Shown: in pieces, positions 24,901-32,100 of the stretch
How positions within the stretch are numbered: the first letter of the stretch is position 1
Layout of the letters: every line of letters starts with the position of its first letter
NCBI GenBank assembly: GCA_910578335.1
Contig: CAJTPU010000001.1
Coordinates: 1-64,000, forward strand
Direction: 5' to 3'
Length of the DNA stretch: 64,000 nucleotides
DNA from: an uncultured Lachnospiraceae bacterium
Lineage (GTDB): Bacteria > Bacillota > Clostridia > Lachnospirales > Lachnospiraceae
Notes under the pieces: generated by a model
Database searches by the model: none
Told to the model about the DNA's origin: nothing
Seen by the model: only the letters and a program-made list of their open reading frames with translations
Translations under genes and position numbers: made by a program

Positions 24901-26603
24901 AACTGCTCATATATACGCATTTTGCCCTCGGAAACTCCGCTTCCACGGGTGAGAACTGCGTCTATGATTTCCTGAGAAAAAGTAAAGGCAGAGGTTTTTT
25001 GTTCCTCTGCCTGATTGCCCATTATGAGAGTCAACTGACCGTCCATAGACGGAAGCGGCTTCATTGTATCGGTCAATTCTCCCAAAAGTCTCATTGCTTC
25101 AAAATGCTGTGCGATAACGCCCCAGTCATAGAAGCTCTGAGCGGTTCTGTTTTCGTATTCGCCCTCCCACAAGTGGAGGACATTCTGAAATGTTTTGTAT
25201 CCAACAAGCCTGCCGTCGTTTAAGGTAAGCCGGGTGTAATCGTTGTTGAAAATACCCTTGATATATTCGGTACGGGTCGCATTGTCCGTATTTCTCTCAT
25301 AGAAGTCTTTAATTTCTTCCTTTGAAGCGGACAAATGCGGGGTAGTACCGAGTATCTCTCGGATAGTATCATTGCCACCGAAAAACGGCAGGCTCTTGTC
25401 CTCGTGGTTTCTGTCGTAATACTCTAAGCGAATATTACCTGATTCTTCACGATTTCCTGTGCCGAGTTCCTGATGTTGTTCATCAGGCGAACCCATTTCA
25501 TCATATCTTCCGCTTTCATCTGTTCCGTCAGCCCGGCTTTCTGTGCCATCTGCTTCACGAGAGTTTCCTCCAGTTCGCTCGCTCTCTGCTGAACCTCCGC
25601 CAAGTGACTGTTCAGAATCCCTTTCGTCAGAAGATTGTAGTACAGGATTTTGTGACGTTCCTTCAGATAAGTTCTCCTCATCTGTGACCATCTGCCGAGA
25701 GTCACTTCCGTCTGCTCCGGCAGCTTCAGGTTCGGAAGATTGTAATCTCCCACCATCGTGTATGTGATTTCGCTCATTGCTTTGACTCCTTTCGTCTTTG
25801 ATGTCTTTATTGTATTCGGATTGCTCCTGTTCATCAATTATGCGATTTTCCTTGCTGAGCGTGCTGATTGTTCTGCTGACAGGGAGCAACGCCATTTCTG
25901 CAATATCGCTTGTAGCAATACCCACCGCATTGAGAACTTCCTGTGAATTGAAGCTTGAAATCCCGGCAAAGTCATCGGGAGAATAAACCTTGTCTGCGTC
26001 CAGTCCCAATCGTGCCATAACCATATATGATACGCTGTTTCTGACAAGCTCCAAATACAAGGCATTTGCTTCGTCGGCAGACAAATACTCAATATCGCTT
26101 CCTGCACCCAAACTCATAAAGTCGGAGATATAGTCTGCGATGTTGTCCTCAACGGCATTGGCAATGCTCTCTTTGACGACATTTTCAATACTCGTTGTAT
26201 CGTTTACCGCACCGAAAGTGTTTTCAAGCGTTTCGATAACCTCTGCTTCATAATCGGGTCTCATCTCCCAAATAGGAACAGGGCGGGAATGTCGACTTTC
26301 GTGGGTGTCCGATATATCAAAGTAATGAATCAGCCTTTGACGGCTTCTGTCAGCGTCCTCAAATACGGCAATACCCTTTGCTCCTCGGTTTACCCAGCGA
26401 CCGAAAGTACCGTTCCATCGTTCGATTTCAAGCACGGCTGTTGCGTCGGGTCTTTGGGCATAAATGAGAAGCTGTTCATCAAATCGGAGCCTGAAATTCC
26501 TGCCTGCTGTTTTCAGAAACGATTGCCAGTTTACCGGATTGTCTGTAACTGCAAAACAGGTTCTTTCGTATAGCTCCGAAATCAGGTCAAATTTCCTTGC
26601 CAC
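18939..26603 (-). CDS. Giant N6-methylase / SNF2-helicase polyvalent protein
   Basis: This GTG-started 2554-residue protein has an AAGGAGG site. Domains in order: ArdC/LtrC-like N terminus (about 1-110); helical region; low-complexity Ser/Glu/Gly linker (about 256-400); several polyvalent-protein domains; an N6-adenine methylase-like domain with motif I LLEPSCGIGN (about 1080) and NVPF (about 1143) in place of NPPF/Y; an SNF2 helicase with Walker A HAVGAGKT (about 1756), DESH (about 1916) and motif VI QRSGRIIRQGN (about 2248); a coiled C terminus. Such proteins are common in clostridial ICEs and recall phage P1 DarB, which protects entering DNA. Protection or remodelling of transferred DNA is likely. 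A tnpV gene is nested in its linker. Confidence 0.9.
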   Translation of the reverse strand: MARKFDLISELYERTCFAVTDNPVNWQSFLKTAGRNFRLRFDEQLLIYAQRPDATAVLEIERWNGTFGRWVNRGAKGIAVFEDADRSRQRLIHYFDISDTHESRHSRPVPIWEMRPDYEAEVIETLENTFGAVNDTTSIENVVKESIANAVEDNIADYISDFMSLGAGSDIEYLSADEANALYLELVRNSVSYMVMARLGLDADKVYSPDDFAGISSFNSQEVLNAVGIATSDIAEMALLPVSRTISTLSKENRIIDEQEQSEYNKDIKDERSQSNERNHIHDGGRLQSSEPEAAGADGSDSRQMVTDEENLSEGTSQNPVLQSSDERDSEQSLGGGSAESERTGGNSREADGTESRADGTDESGRYDEMGSPDEQHQELGTGNREESGNIRLEYYDRNHEDKSLPFFGGNDTIREILGTTPHLSASKEEIKDFYERNTDNATRTEYIKGIFNNDYTRLTLNDGRLVGYKTFQNVLHLWEGEYENRTAQSFYDWGVIAQHFEAMRLLGELTDTMKPLPSMDGQLTLIMGNQAEEQKTSAFTFSQEIIDAVLTRGSGVSEGKMRIYEQFEKSLSAKENADFLKNEYGWGGSYPVIIGTGIDEQHDGKGITISKGIGSDKPHITLSWSQVEKRIGDLIRMDRYLNPKEKEKYPEWLEKQEERRAELAEQRKNREILSTAPPEPKNKEDEPEAQYEYHLGDSVYIGASQYEILSFDENRVMLYDFDMPLFNKELSRKEFDRKVRENPMNDHLKVSVLPAEEKAVTGENEAQNDTETVQDFSPKTGYDDAFYIDRDNESVTWMYYNPDSNAGGQYVTNTLSFDEIQQAAREYDSAEDFFDYLGSIANQELADVGTEWFVDADREFHRTPDLTDCTSATMEALIENAERTDMVATNIGNVPIEDYREIVATQNGFDSYEEMYNEGVRIGNGYDKKPEPIVPAWEQKKKSKVKSFDLHPDIPMSERHNFDLANNQVEEVNKKERFHRNYAAIKVLKDCQNENRFATPDEQKILSRYVGWGGIPEAFDERAGAWHTEYAMLKNILTPEEYASARESTLTAFYTPPEVSTAIYKVLEQMGFQEGNLLEPSCGIGNFIGMLPKSMENAKVYGVELDTVSAGIAQQLYQKSSIAAQGFEEVNVPDSFFDGVIGNVPFGDFKVSDKRYDKYNFLIHDYFFAKSLDKLRPGGVMALVTSKGTMDKENSNVRKYIAQRAELLGAIRLPNDTFKGNAGTEVVSDILFLQKRDRLIDIEPDWVHLDTDENGIRMNSYFVQHPEMILGEMKMVSGRFGPEATCEPFENADLSELLNEAVSNIHGEISEYEVADELEEEDNSIPADPTVRNFSYTVLDDKIYFRENSRMSPVEVSATAENRIKGMIGIRDCVRNLIELQTEDYPDSEIKQAQGKLNTLYDSFTKKYGLINSRANTSAFSDDSSYALLSALEVINEDGELERKADMFFKRTIKPHKPVTEVDTADEALAVSMGEKAAIDMEYMMELSSKSEEELFSDLKGVIFLNPLYEYGNSYEPKYLMADEYLSGNVREKLATAKRSATLYPEDYTANVQALEKVQPKDLTASEISVRLGATWIPPEIFQQFMFEFLDTPRYAQWNIKVHYSQFTGEWNIEGKSYDRSNVKAYSTYGTSRINAYKIIEETLNLKDVRIFDYIEDEEGKKKAVLNKKETAIAQAKQELIKQGFQDWIWDDPTRREKLTKMYNEKFNSIRPREYDGSHIVFNGMNPEIELREHQKNAVAHILYGGNTLLAHAVGAGKTFEMVAAAMESKRLGLCNKSLFVVPNHLTEQWAAEFLQLYPAANILVATKRDFETKNRKKFCGRIATGDYDAVIIGHSQFEKIPMSIERQRAILEQQLEELTDGIMDLKRNRGENFSIKQLEKSKKSVKQKLEKLNDQSRKDDVVTFEELGVDRLFIDESHYYKNLYLYTKMRNVGGIAQTEAQKSSDLFMKCRYLDELTGGRGTVFATGTPISNSMVELYTIQRYLQYNTLVKNNLQHFDSWASTFGETVTAVELTPEGTGYRAKTRFAKFYNLPELMAMFKEVADIKTADMLELPVPEAHFHNVAVKPSEMQKEMVASLAERAEKVRGGGVDSSVDNMLKITNDGRKLALDQRMLNDMLPDFEGSKINACVDNIYRIWEETADKKSAQLVFCDLSTPKNDGTFSVYNDIRKKLIERGVPESEVRFIHEADTDVKKKELFQKTRKGEVRVLLGSTQKMGAGTNVQDRLIALHDVDCPWRPSDLEQRSGRIIRQGNSNPDVDIYRYVTEQTFDAYLYQLVEGKQKFASQIMTSKSPVRSAEDIDETALSYAEIKMLATGNPYIKEKMDLDIQVQKLKLLKSNFLSERYALEDKIIKYYPQRITALENRIEGLKQDVETAKQHPKPTDDRFVGMEVKGVFYSEKADAGKAIIEACKQMNSPDPIPLGKYRGFETELLFNTAERNYEVRLKGATSRNVPLGDDAYGNIIRLDNGIERFAESLSLAENDLENTKNQLETAKKEVQKPFIQEEELKTKLARLDELNILLNMDKRDNEIVGGEPDEGEVPNTRKEKTYER
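25424..25777 (-). CDS. tnpV: TnpV-type transposon protein nested in another frame of the giant helicase gene
   Basis: A 117-residue protein starting MSEITYTMVGDYNLPNL, eight bases after a perfect AAAGGAG, on the same strand as the giant helicase but in a different frame. The core (YNLLTKGILNSHLAEVQQRA, then MAQKAGLTEQMKAEDMMKWV and NNIRNSAQEIV) matches TnpV (PF14198), first named in Tn4451, where it resembles excisionase-type DNA-binding proteins. In the overlapping frame the same DNA encodes residues about 276-393 of the large protein, a featureless Ser/Glu/Gly-rich linker. That contrast suggests the TnpV frame is the one under protein-level selection. Its function in this element is unknown. 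Confidence 0.85.
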   Translation of the reverse strand: MSEITYTMVGDYNLPNLKLPEQTEVTLGRWSQMRRTYLKERHKILYYNLLTKGILNSHLAEVQQRASELEETLVKQMAQKAGLTEQMKAEDMMKWVRLMNNIRNSAQEIVKNQVIFA

Positions 26604-26618
26604 CTCGTCTGCACCTCC

Positions 26619-27302
26619 TTATCGTGTTTTTTCTTTGTCCTTTGCAGGTTTTGTGTTTTCTTTTGCGGCTGGTTCTACGGTATGACCGTTTCTCTCGCAA
26701 AGCTCGGCAAATTCGCAGATATGGTAGAGATTTGTGCCGACCTCCAAATGGTAGTCATCAATATATCTGCAAGTCCTCTCCATTGTTTTGCCGTCGCCGA
26801 GCTTAATTGAGATTTTCTCTCCGTCCGCAATGCGAAACTGCTCCTGATAGTGCGGGTCGATAAATCGGATACCTCGCTCAGCGTTTTTCAAGTGGTTGTT
26901 CAGCCACTCTTTCTGATAGCAATAGCAGTAAAGATTGTACTCGCCCCTGTTGGGGTTAAATCTCATAAGATAACTGTACTTTTCCGTATCAAGACGAATG
27001 CCGTAGTGGTTGCGGTCATCATTAAAGGCGCTGTCGGGAGTGGAATAACAGTAAGAGGACATAGACTTTCTGCCGGACAAAACATCGCCGTCACGCAATC
27101 CGTTTATCACATCATCAAATTCAGCCTTAAATTCATCGGTTTTCAAGTCTTTTCTGAAATCGTTCCAAGTCGTCCAAAACTCGTTCCCGTTAGAACCGAA
27201 GTCGGCTCTCAAATATCCGATAAGACCGGTCTGCATAGAGAGCTGCTGACTTTGGCTGAAGGTGTATTTACGCTCTGCTTCGGTCAATACTCTGTAATCC
27301 AT
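26619..27302 (-). CDS. ICE protein of the large-polyvalent-associated type, function unknown
   Basis: Start chosen at the ATG six bases after GAGGTG (27302), giving 227 residues. The N-terminal part (YTFSQSQQLSMQTGLIGYLRADFGSNGNEFWTTWNDFRKDLKTDEFK) and a later block DGKTMERTCRYIDDYHLEVGTNLYHICEFAELCERNGHTVEP are typical of small ICE proteins that sometimes appear as domains of polyvalent proteins (LPD28-like, low certainty). The C terminus is Lys-rich. It lies 16 bases upstream of the giant methylase-helicase, so it is probably co-expressed with it. No catalytic motif is evident. Confidence 0.6.
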   Translation of the reverse strand: MDYRVLTEAERKYTFSQSQQLSMQTGLIGYLRADFGSNGNEFWTTWNDFRKDLKTDEFKAEFDDVINGLRDGDVLSGRKSMSSYCYSTPDSAFNDDRNHYGIRLDTEKYSYLMRFNPNRGEYNLYCYCYQKEWLNNHLKNAERGIRFIDPHYQEQFRIADGEKISIKLGDGKTMERTCRYIDDYHLEVGTNLYHICEFAELCERNGHTVEPAAKENTKPAKDKEKTR

Positions 27303-27307
27303 TTTCA

Positions 27308-27865
27308 TCACCTCGCTTGTTCGTTTGGTTGTCTTTGCTTTGGAATAGGAAAACCATAAACTCCGGCAATGTCATCGCCGAGCCTTTTGGTAACTCGTGT
27401 GATGTCGGCTCTTGTGGCTTTTCCGTTATAGATTTTATCTTGCAGATTTTCAATCTGCGTATCGGTAACACTGTCTTTGAATACACGGTAAAGATAATGG
27501 TTTGTACCGTCGTGATGAACGGCGTCGGCTCGAAGATCTCCGTACTTATCCACATACCATTCGGTGTAATCGGTATCGGAGTAAAGGCAGTCCTTAATGT
27601 TGCCGGAATCAATCATCTTGTAGCCCGACACTCTGCCGTTCCATCTGCCGAGGTCGCCGATTACGATAATCGGCTGTGAAAGCTGAATGTTGAGATTTAC
27701 TCGTTCATCATAAAGATTTTCGGCATTAGATTTTACCATAATGTCGTAAAGCTCATCATCGGAATATCCGGGATACAGTTCCTCCAAAGACTCTCGCCAA
27801 TCATCAAGGTCAAGGCTAATGTCGCTCCAAATGATATGGCGGTCATTCTGTTCCTGCCTGCTCAT
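27308..27865 (-). CDS. Uncharacterised 185-residue ICE protein
   Basis: The ATG at 27865 follows GGAGGTGG with good spacing. The protein is soluble and rich in aromatic residues (DDWRESLEELYPGYSDDELYDIMVKSNAENLYDERVNLNIQL; then VIGDLGRWNGRVSGYKMI and CLYSDTDYTEWYVDKYGDLRADAVHHDGTNHYLYRV). Conserved relatives occur in clostridial conjugative elements but I know no function. It starts 23 bases inside the upstream 77-residue gene and sits 6 bases before the next start. Confidence 0.6.
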   Translation of the reverse strand: MSRQEQNDRHIIWSDISLDLDDWRESLEELYPGYSDDELYDIMVKSNAENLYDERVNLNIQLSQPIIVIGDLGRWNGRVSGYKMIDSGNIKDCLYSDTDYTEWYVDKYGDLRADAVHHDGTNHYLYRVFKDSVTDTQIENLQDKIYNGKATRADITRVTKRLGDDIAGVYGFPIPKQRQPNEQAR

Positions 27866-28076
27866 CAGTGCCACCTCCCAAATAAGAGAACAGCTTATTG
27901 GCTTTGGTCTGCTTCTGAAGCTCGATAATCAGGCTCATATCCGGAATAGTGATACCCGGAATTTTCAAAATGCTCTCCATATCAAGCTGCTGCAATTTCT
28001 TTTCGGTATTGCAGCCTGCGTCAAACAGCTTTGTCAGAAGCTTTGTTTTCTGCTGAAAAGTAAATTTCTCCTTCAT
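27843..28076 (-). CDS. Uncharacterised 77-residue ICE protein
   Basis: A short basic helical protein (MKEKFTFQQKTKLLTKLFDAG, then KLQQLDMESILKIPGITIPDMSLIIELQKQTK) with AAGGAGGAC before its ATG. The LxxLDMESILKIPGITIPDM section suggests a small helical fold, perhaps DNA-binding, but no family is recognised. It overlaps the next gene by 23 bases. Confidence 0.6.
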   Translation of the reverse strand: MKEKFTFQQKTKLLTKLFDAGCNTEKKLQQLDMESILKIPGITIPDMSLIIELQKQTKANKLFSYLGGGTDEQAGTE

Positions 28077-28089
28077 TGCTTTGTCCTCC

Positions 28090-28683
28090 TTATCGTTCTT
28101 TGTCTTTGTTTCGCTTCTTGTGTAAAAGCTCTTGTGCCTTTTCCTTTGCCCATTCAGGCATACACTCAGGCTTTACTTCGCCCATAACATCCATTCTTTC
28201 ATATCGGGTTGATTTGCCGGTGTGAAGATTGGTGCAGAACACAGCACTTCCACGGCTGTTTGCCGACGCACCAAAACCGCCCGTAACATAGTAGAGCTGT
28301 CTGTCGGCTCTCTGAAATTCAGGTTTTAATACCTTTGGGTCAATGGCAATGATTGTGCCGTTGATGTCTTTGGAATAGTGGTCGGGGATACAGTCGGCTT
28401 CCGTTATGAGTGTGATTGGAATATCCAGCTTTTCTACCTGTTTCTTGAAAAGCTCCGCTTCATTTGCCACACGGCTTCCGAAAAGGTGTACGATTTCAAT
28501 ATAGTCATCGCTTACCATACATTCCGAACACAGTTCAAACAGGTCGTTTCGCTCTGCAAAGCCGCACATATATTTATCGCCGTTCGTACTTTGCTCATTG
28601 GAAGCCAAGATAACCTCCTTTTCGCCCACATTGACCGAGCAGAGAACGGTGTATTCACCGATTTTTCTTTTTTCCTCGTTCAT
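28090..28683 (-). CDS. Uncharacterised 197-residue ICE protein
   Basis: Start chosen at ATG 28683, five bases after GAGGTG. It is a soluble alpha/beta protein: EYTVLCSVNVGEKEVILASN opens a beta-rich N-terminal half, and TEADCIPDHYSKDINGTIIAIDPKVLKPEFQRADRQLYYVTGGFGASANSRGSAVFCTNLHTGK follows, with a charged tail ending in KKRNKDKER. The YVTGGFGASANSRGSAVFC motif is striking and recurs in related elements in my memory, but no role is known. It stands in a run of small genes with strong ribosome sites and short spacers. Confidence 0.6.
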   Translation of the reverse strand: MNEEKRKIGEYTVLCSVNVGEKEVILASNEQSTNGDKYMCGFAERNDLFELCSECMVSDDYIEIVHLFGSRVANEAELFKKQVEKLDIPITLITEADCIPDHYSKDINGTIIAIDPKVLKPEFQRADRQLYYVTGGFGASANSRGSAVFCTNLHTGKSTRYERMDVMGEVKPECMPEWAKEKAQELLHKKRNKDKER

Positions 28684-28692
28684 ATCCACACC

Positions 28693-28986
28693 TCAGCTTA
28701 CTTCAATCACAATTCTGATGTTTCCGCAGTCGCAGCCACTGCACTGTCTGGACAGTTCAGGAAATAGGGATTGCACTCTCTGTCTTGCTCTGCGGATAGT
28801 CTCAAAGCACGGCAAGCCGTACCCTTTATAGTTGTTGACTATATCCTCAAGCGGTAAATCTCCGACTCTCATATAGCTGTATCGGTTGTAATAGCAAAGG
28901 ATAAGCTGCATATCGTCATACCTCGTTTCGGGGCATTCTCTGAGTATTGCAAGCACCTTGCTGTCAACCGTCTTTTGCTTGTTCAT
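28693..28986 (-). CDS. Uncharacterised 97-residue ICE protein with C-terminal Cys cluster
   Basis: The ATG at 28986 follows GGAGG. The first 70 residues look helical and possibly DNA-binding (KVLAILRECPETRYDDMQLILCYYNRYSYMRVGDLPLEDIVNNYKGYGLPCFETIRRARQRVQSLF); the repeated tail CSGCDCGN could bind metal. The FETIRRARQRVQ helix is the most likely nucleic-acid contact. Position: first of the five small genes upstream of the giant helicase, and just downstream of the 29-residue membrane peptide gene. Confidence 0.6.
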   Translation of the reverse strand: MNKQKTVDSKVLAILRECPETRYDDMQLILCYYNRYSYMRVGDLPLEDIVNNYKGYGLPCFETIRRARQRVQSLFPELSRQCSGCDCGNIRIVIEVS

Positions 28987-29045
28987 AATGCACCTCCGTA
29001 AAAGAACTGTGAGCGAAGTATTCACTCCGCCCACATAAGCGTTCC

Positions 29046-29135
29046 TTATTTCTTTCTGTTCTTAATCTGCAAGAAGATAAAGCCGCCGATAATAAAGGCG
29101 ACCAATACAACTGCTACGATTGTTTTAGCGTCCAT
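29046..29135 (-). CDS. 29-residue single-helix membrane peptide coupled to the adhesin
   Basis: The stop of the adhesin and this ATG share one base (TAATG), and a GGAGG lies ten bases before the ATG inside the adhesin's last codons. The peptide, MDAKTIVAVVLVAFIIGGFI followed by FLQIKNRKK, is one membrane helix with a basic C-terminal end, positive-inside. Such tight coupling suggests real translation at a fixed ratio to the adhesin. Function unknown; candidates are a sorting or secretion helper or a small membrane regulator. Confidence 0.6.
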   Translation of the reverse strand: MDAKTIVAVVLVAFIIGGFIFLQIKNRKK

Positions 29136-32100
29136 TACTCATTGTCCTCCTTCTTCTTTTTTCTGTACGCAACAACGGCTGTGCCGACAATACCGAGGGC
29201 AGAAAGTCCCGCAAGTGCAGTCCACAATCCAACATTGCTGTTATCTCCGGTCTTTGGTGTGTCTCTCAACTCATTGTGCATTTCCACAACGGTAGTAGAA
29301 CCAACCTTGACGGTTGCACTCTTATCCGCAGGAAGCACATAGGAAGCAGAAACACTATCCTGAACCTCGGAAATGGTGTAATCGCCGATACGAAGTCCCT
29401 CGATAATGATTTCGCCGTTCTTATTGGTCGTAAAGGTACGGTCGTAGCCGTTTGCTCCCGTTACCCTGAAGGTGAAACCTTCAACCTTTCCGTCAGAAGA
29501 TGTCTTGACGATTTTCAGGTTTCCTTTCATAGCTGTGTTAATGAAGCCGACGCCGGCTTTGTTTTCTACTTCGTAGGTAGTTTCATCTTCTTCAATGAAA
29601 ACTGAGTACACGCCCTTATCAAGCTCAAAGCCCTCCGGTGCTTTGGTTTCTCTTACAAGGTATTTTCCGTAAAGAAGCTCCTTCATCTCATAAATACCCG
29701 TAGTTGTTTCAGTAAGCGTACCGATAAGCTCATCGCCGTCCTCCAGTTTGCCGTCGCCGTTTACATCTTTGTAAACCTCAAAGGTCGCACCCGTCAGTTT
29801 GTTGTCCGGGTAATCTTCATCGACCTTAGTCAACTTGATATTGCCGTGAACATACTCGTTGACAATTTCAACCTCGATAACCTGACCGTCCTCGGACACG
29901 ATAACCTCATAGGAAGAATCGTCAAGCACGAAACCGGCAGGCTGTTCGATTTCTTTTACAAGCCAGTTTCCATACGGTACTTTGTCAAAAGAAAAGCTAC
30001 CGTCATTTTCAGAGGTAGCAGTCATCAAAGCATTTTCTTTTGTAAATTCGGTTTCATCAGCCTTAAACAGTCCGATTACTGCACCGCCGAGTTCTTCGCC
30101 GTTTTCGGTAATCTTCTTGCCGGAGACAGAACCGTAAATGAGCTTGTTCTCAATCGTTTTTCCGTCGTTGACCGCAATCTCAACATTTGCGGTATCCTGA
30201 CCGGCATAGCTGAAAGTGAACGGATACTTGGCGTCAGAGAGGATATAATGCTCATCGGTGGCAAGCTCCTTTACATAGTAGCTTCCAAAAGGAAGGTCGG
30301 TTTTCAGCGTTGCCTTACCATTTTCGGAAAGTGAGATAATCTCAATCAGACTGTCTGCCGGGATAGAAGTACCGCTTGTTGAAACAAGTTCCTCAGCAGC
30401 GAAAAGTCCGAAGCTGATGTTCTTCACTTCATCGCCGTTGCCGATATTGAAGATGTCGTTCTTCTCGATAGCTTTTTCAAGACTTACCGTAACCTTTTGT
30501 CTCTCGTTTACGAAGCTGGTTGCCGTTTCGGTCACGGCGACTTCCTGACCTGCGTAGGTAAGCTCGACCTCGTGAGCTTCTTTGTTGATAACCATACCCT
30601 CCGGTGCGGTAATTTCAACCACCGTATATTTTCCGAGATAAAGCTCCTTACTCTTGGCAAGTCCGTTTTCATCTGTGGTAACAGTATCTACGACCTCGCC
30701 CTTTGCATAACGGAGTGTACCGTCGGGAGTGATAATATCTTCTGCTGCGGCAATCTCATAAATCGCACCTGCAAGACCTTTCACTTCATAGACAGGCTGA
30801 TAAATCGCATCGGCATTTTCCTCTCCGGAGATATTTACCCCTGAGAATACCTCGCCGGTCTTTTCAATGCTGACAGTACCTTTCTGTGCCATATTAGGCT
30901 TATCGACCTTAATCACGGTAATACCACCCTCATCGGAAGAATGTTCCTCTGCCACATCAAAGTACACCGGTGTGCTGTCAAGCACATATCCGTAAGGAGC
31001 CTGAACCTCAACAAGAGAATATCCCTTGCCATATTCCAGTTTCTCCGGTGTAACAAGCTGTCCGTTTGCGTCGGTGTAGAAAGTATCAATCGTTGTCGGA
31101 GTAGGATAAGTGAAGGTCATTGTTACCTGATTGCCGTCCGGGTCAAAGATTTTGAACCCAGCACCGGCATAAGGAATGCTTTTACCGCTTTCTGCGTCCA
31201 CCTTGACAACCTTGATATAACTTTCAAAGTTTGCGTTGTTAATGAGATAGCGGTAGGTCTGTCCGTTCTGAGAGATGAACACATCGAAGTCGTCCATTAA
31301 CTCACGCCCCTCCCAACCGGAGGTCTGATGAACGGTATATACGCCGTAAGGCATATCCTTTGTCTGCCCGAAACCGTTTTCATCACAGACAATGACATCT
31401 CTTTCATCTTCTTCTGCTGCGTCAAAACTGCCGGAAGATTTGAGATAGATTTCAAAGGTTGCACCGTTTTCGGGTGTTTCAATCTGAGTTTCGCCATTAT
31501 CGGTATGCTTGATGATAGCGATATTGCCTTTCATAACCTGTTCGGTAACATCATTTGCTGTCTGATTGTGTTCCACCGTATAAAGCTGCGGTTCTGCACC
31601 GACCTTATGAATTGTGGTATCAAGCAGATAGCCTTCGGACGGCGTGATTTCACGGATTGTCCAGTCATCATCACAGATATATTCCTTTGTGGTAAACTGC
31701 CCGTTCTTATCCGTAACATATTTGTCCACAAGGGTTTCGCCCTTATAAATGCCGTAAACTGCTCCGGCAAGGGTAGCGTCGCCCTGCGGTGTGCCTTCCT
31801 CTCGGTCGCTCTTTGTTACGGTTACGCTGAACTTTTTGAGAATGTTCGTGAAATTGCGGGTAGTAACCTCTTTCCAGTTAATCGGTGCGGTCTGATTTGC
31901 AGGCACAACATAACGGATTGCGGTATCCACTTCCTCAATGGTGTATGGGGTAGTGCCGCTGATAAGCACATCATCAAAAGAAGCAACACCGTTTTTATCT
32001 GTTACGGCATACTCATCGACCTCAATACCGGCAAGCGAAGTTCCGTAAAGGTGGAAAGTTACACCCTCGACCAGATTATCCTCCGAAGATTTGATAACCT

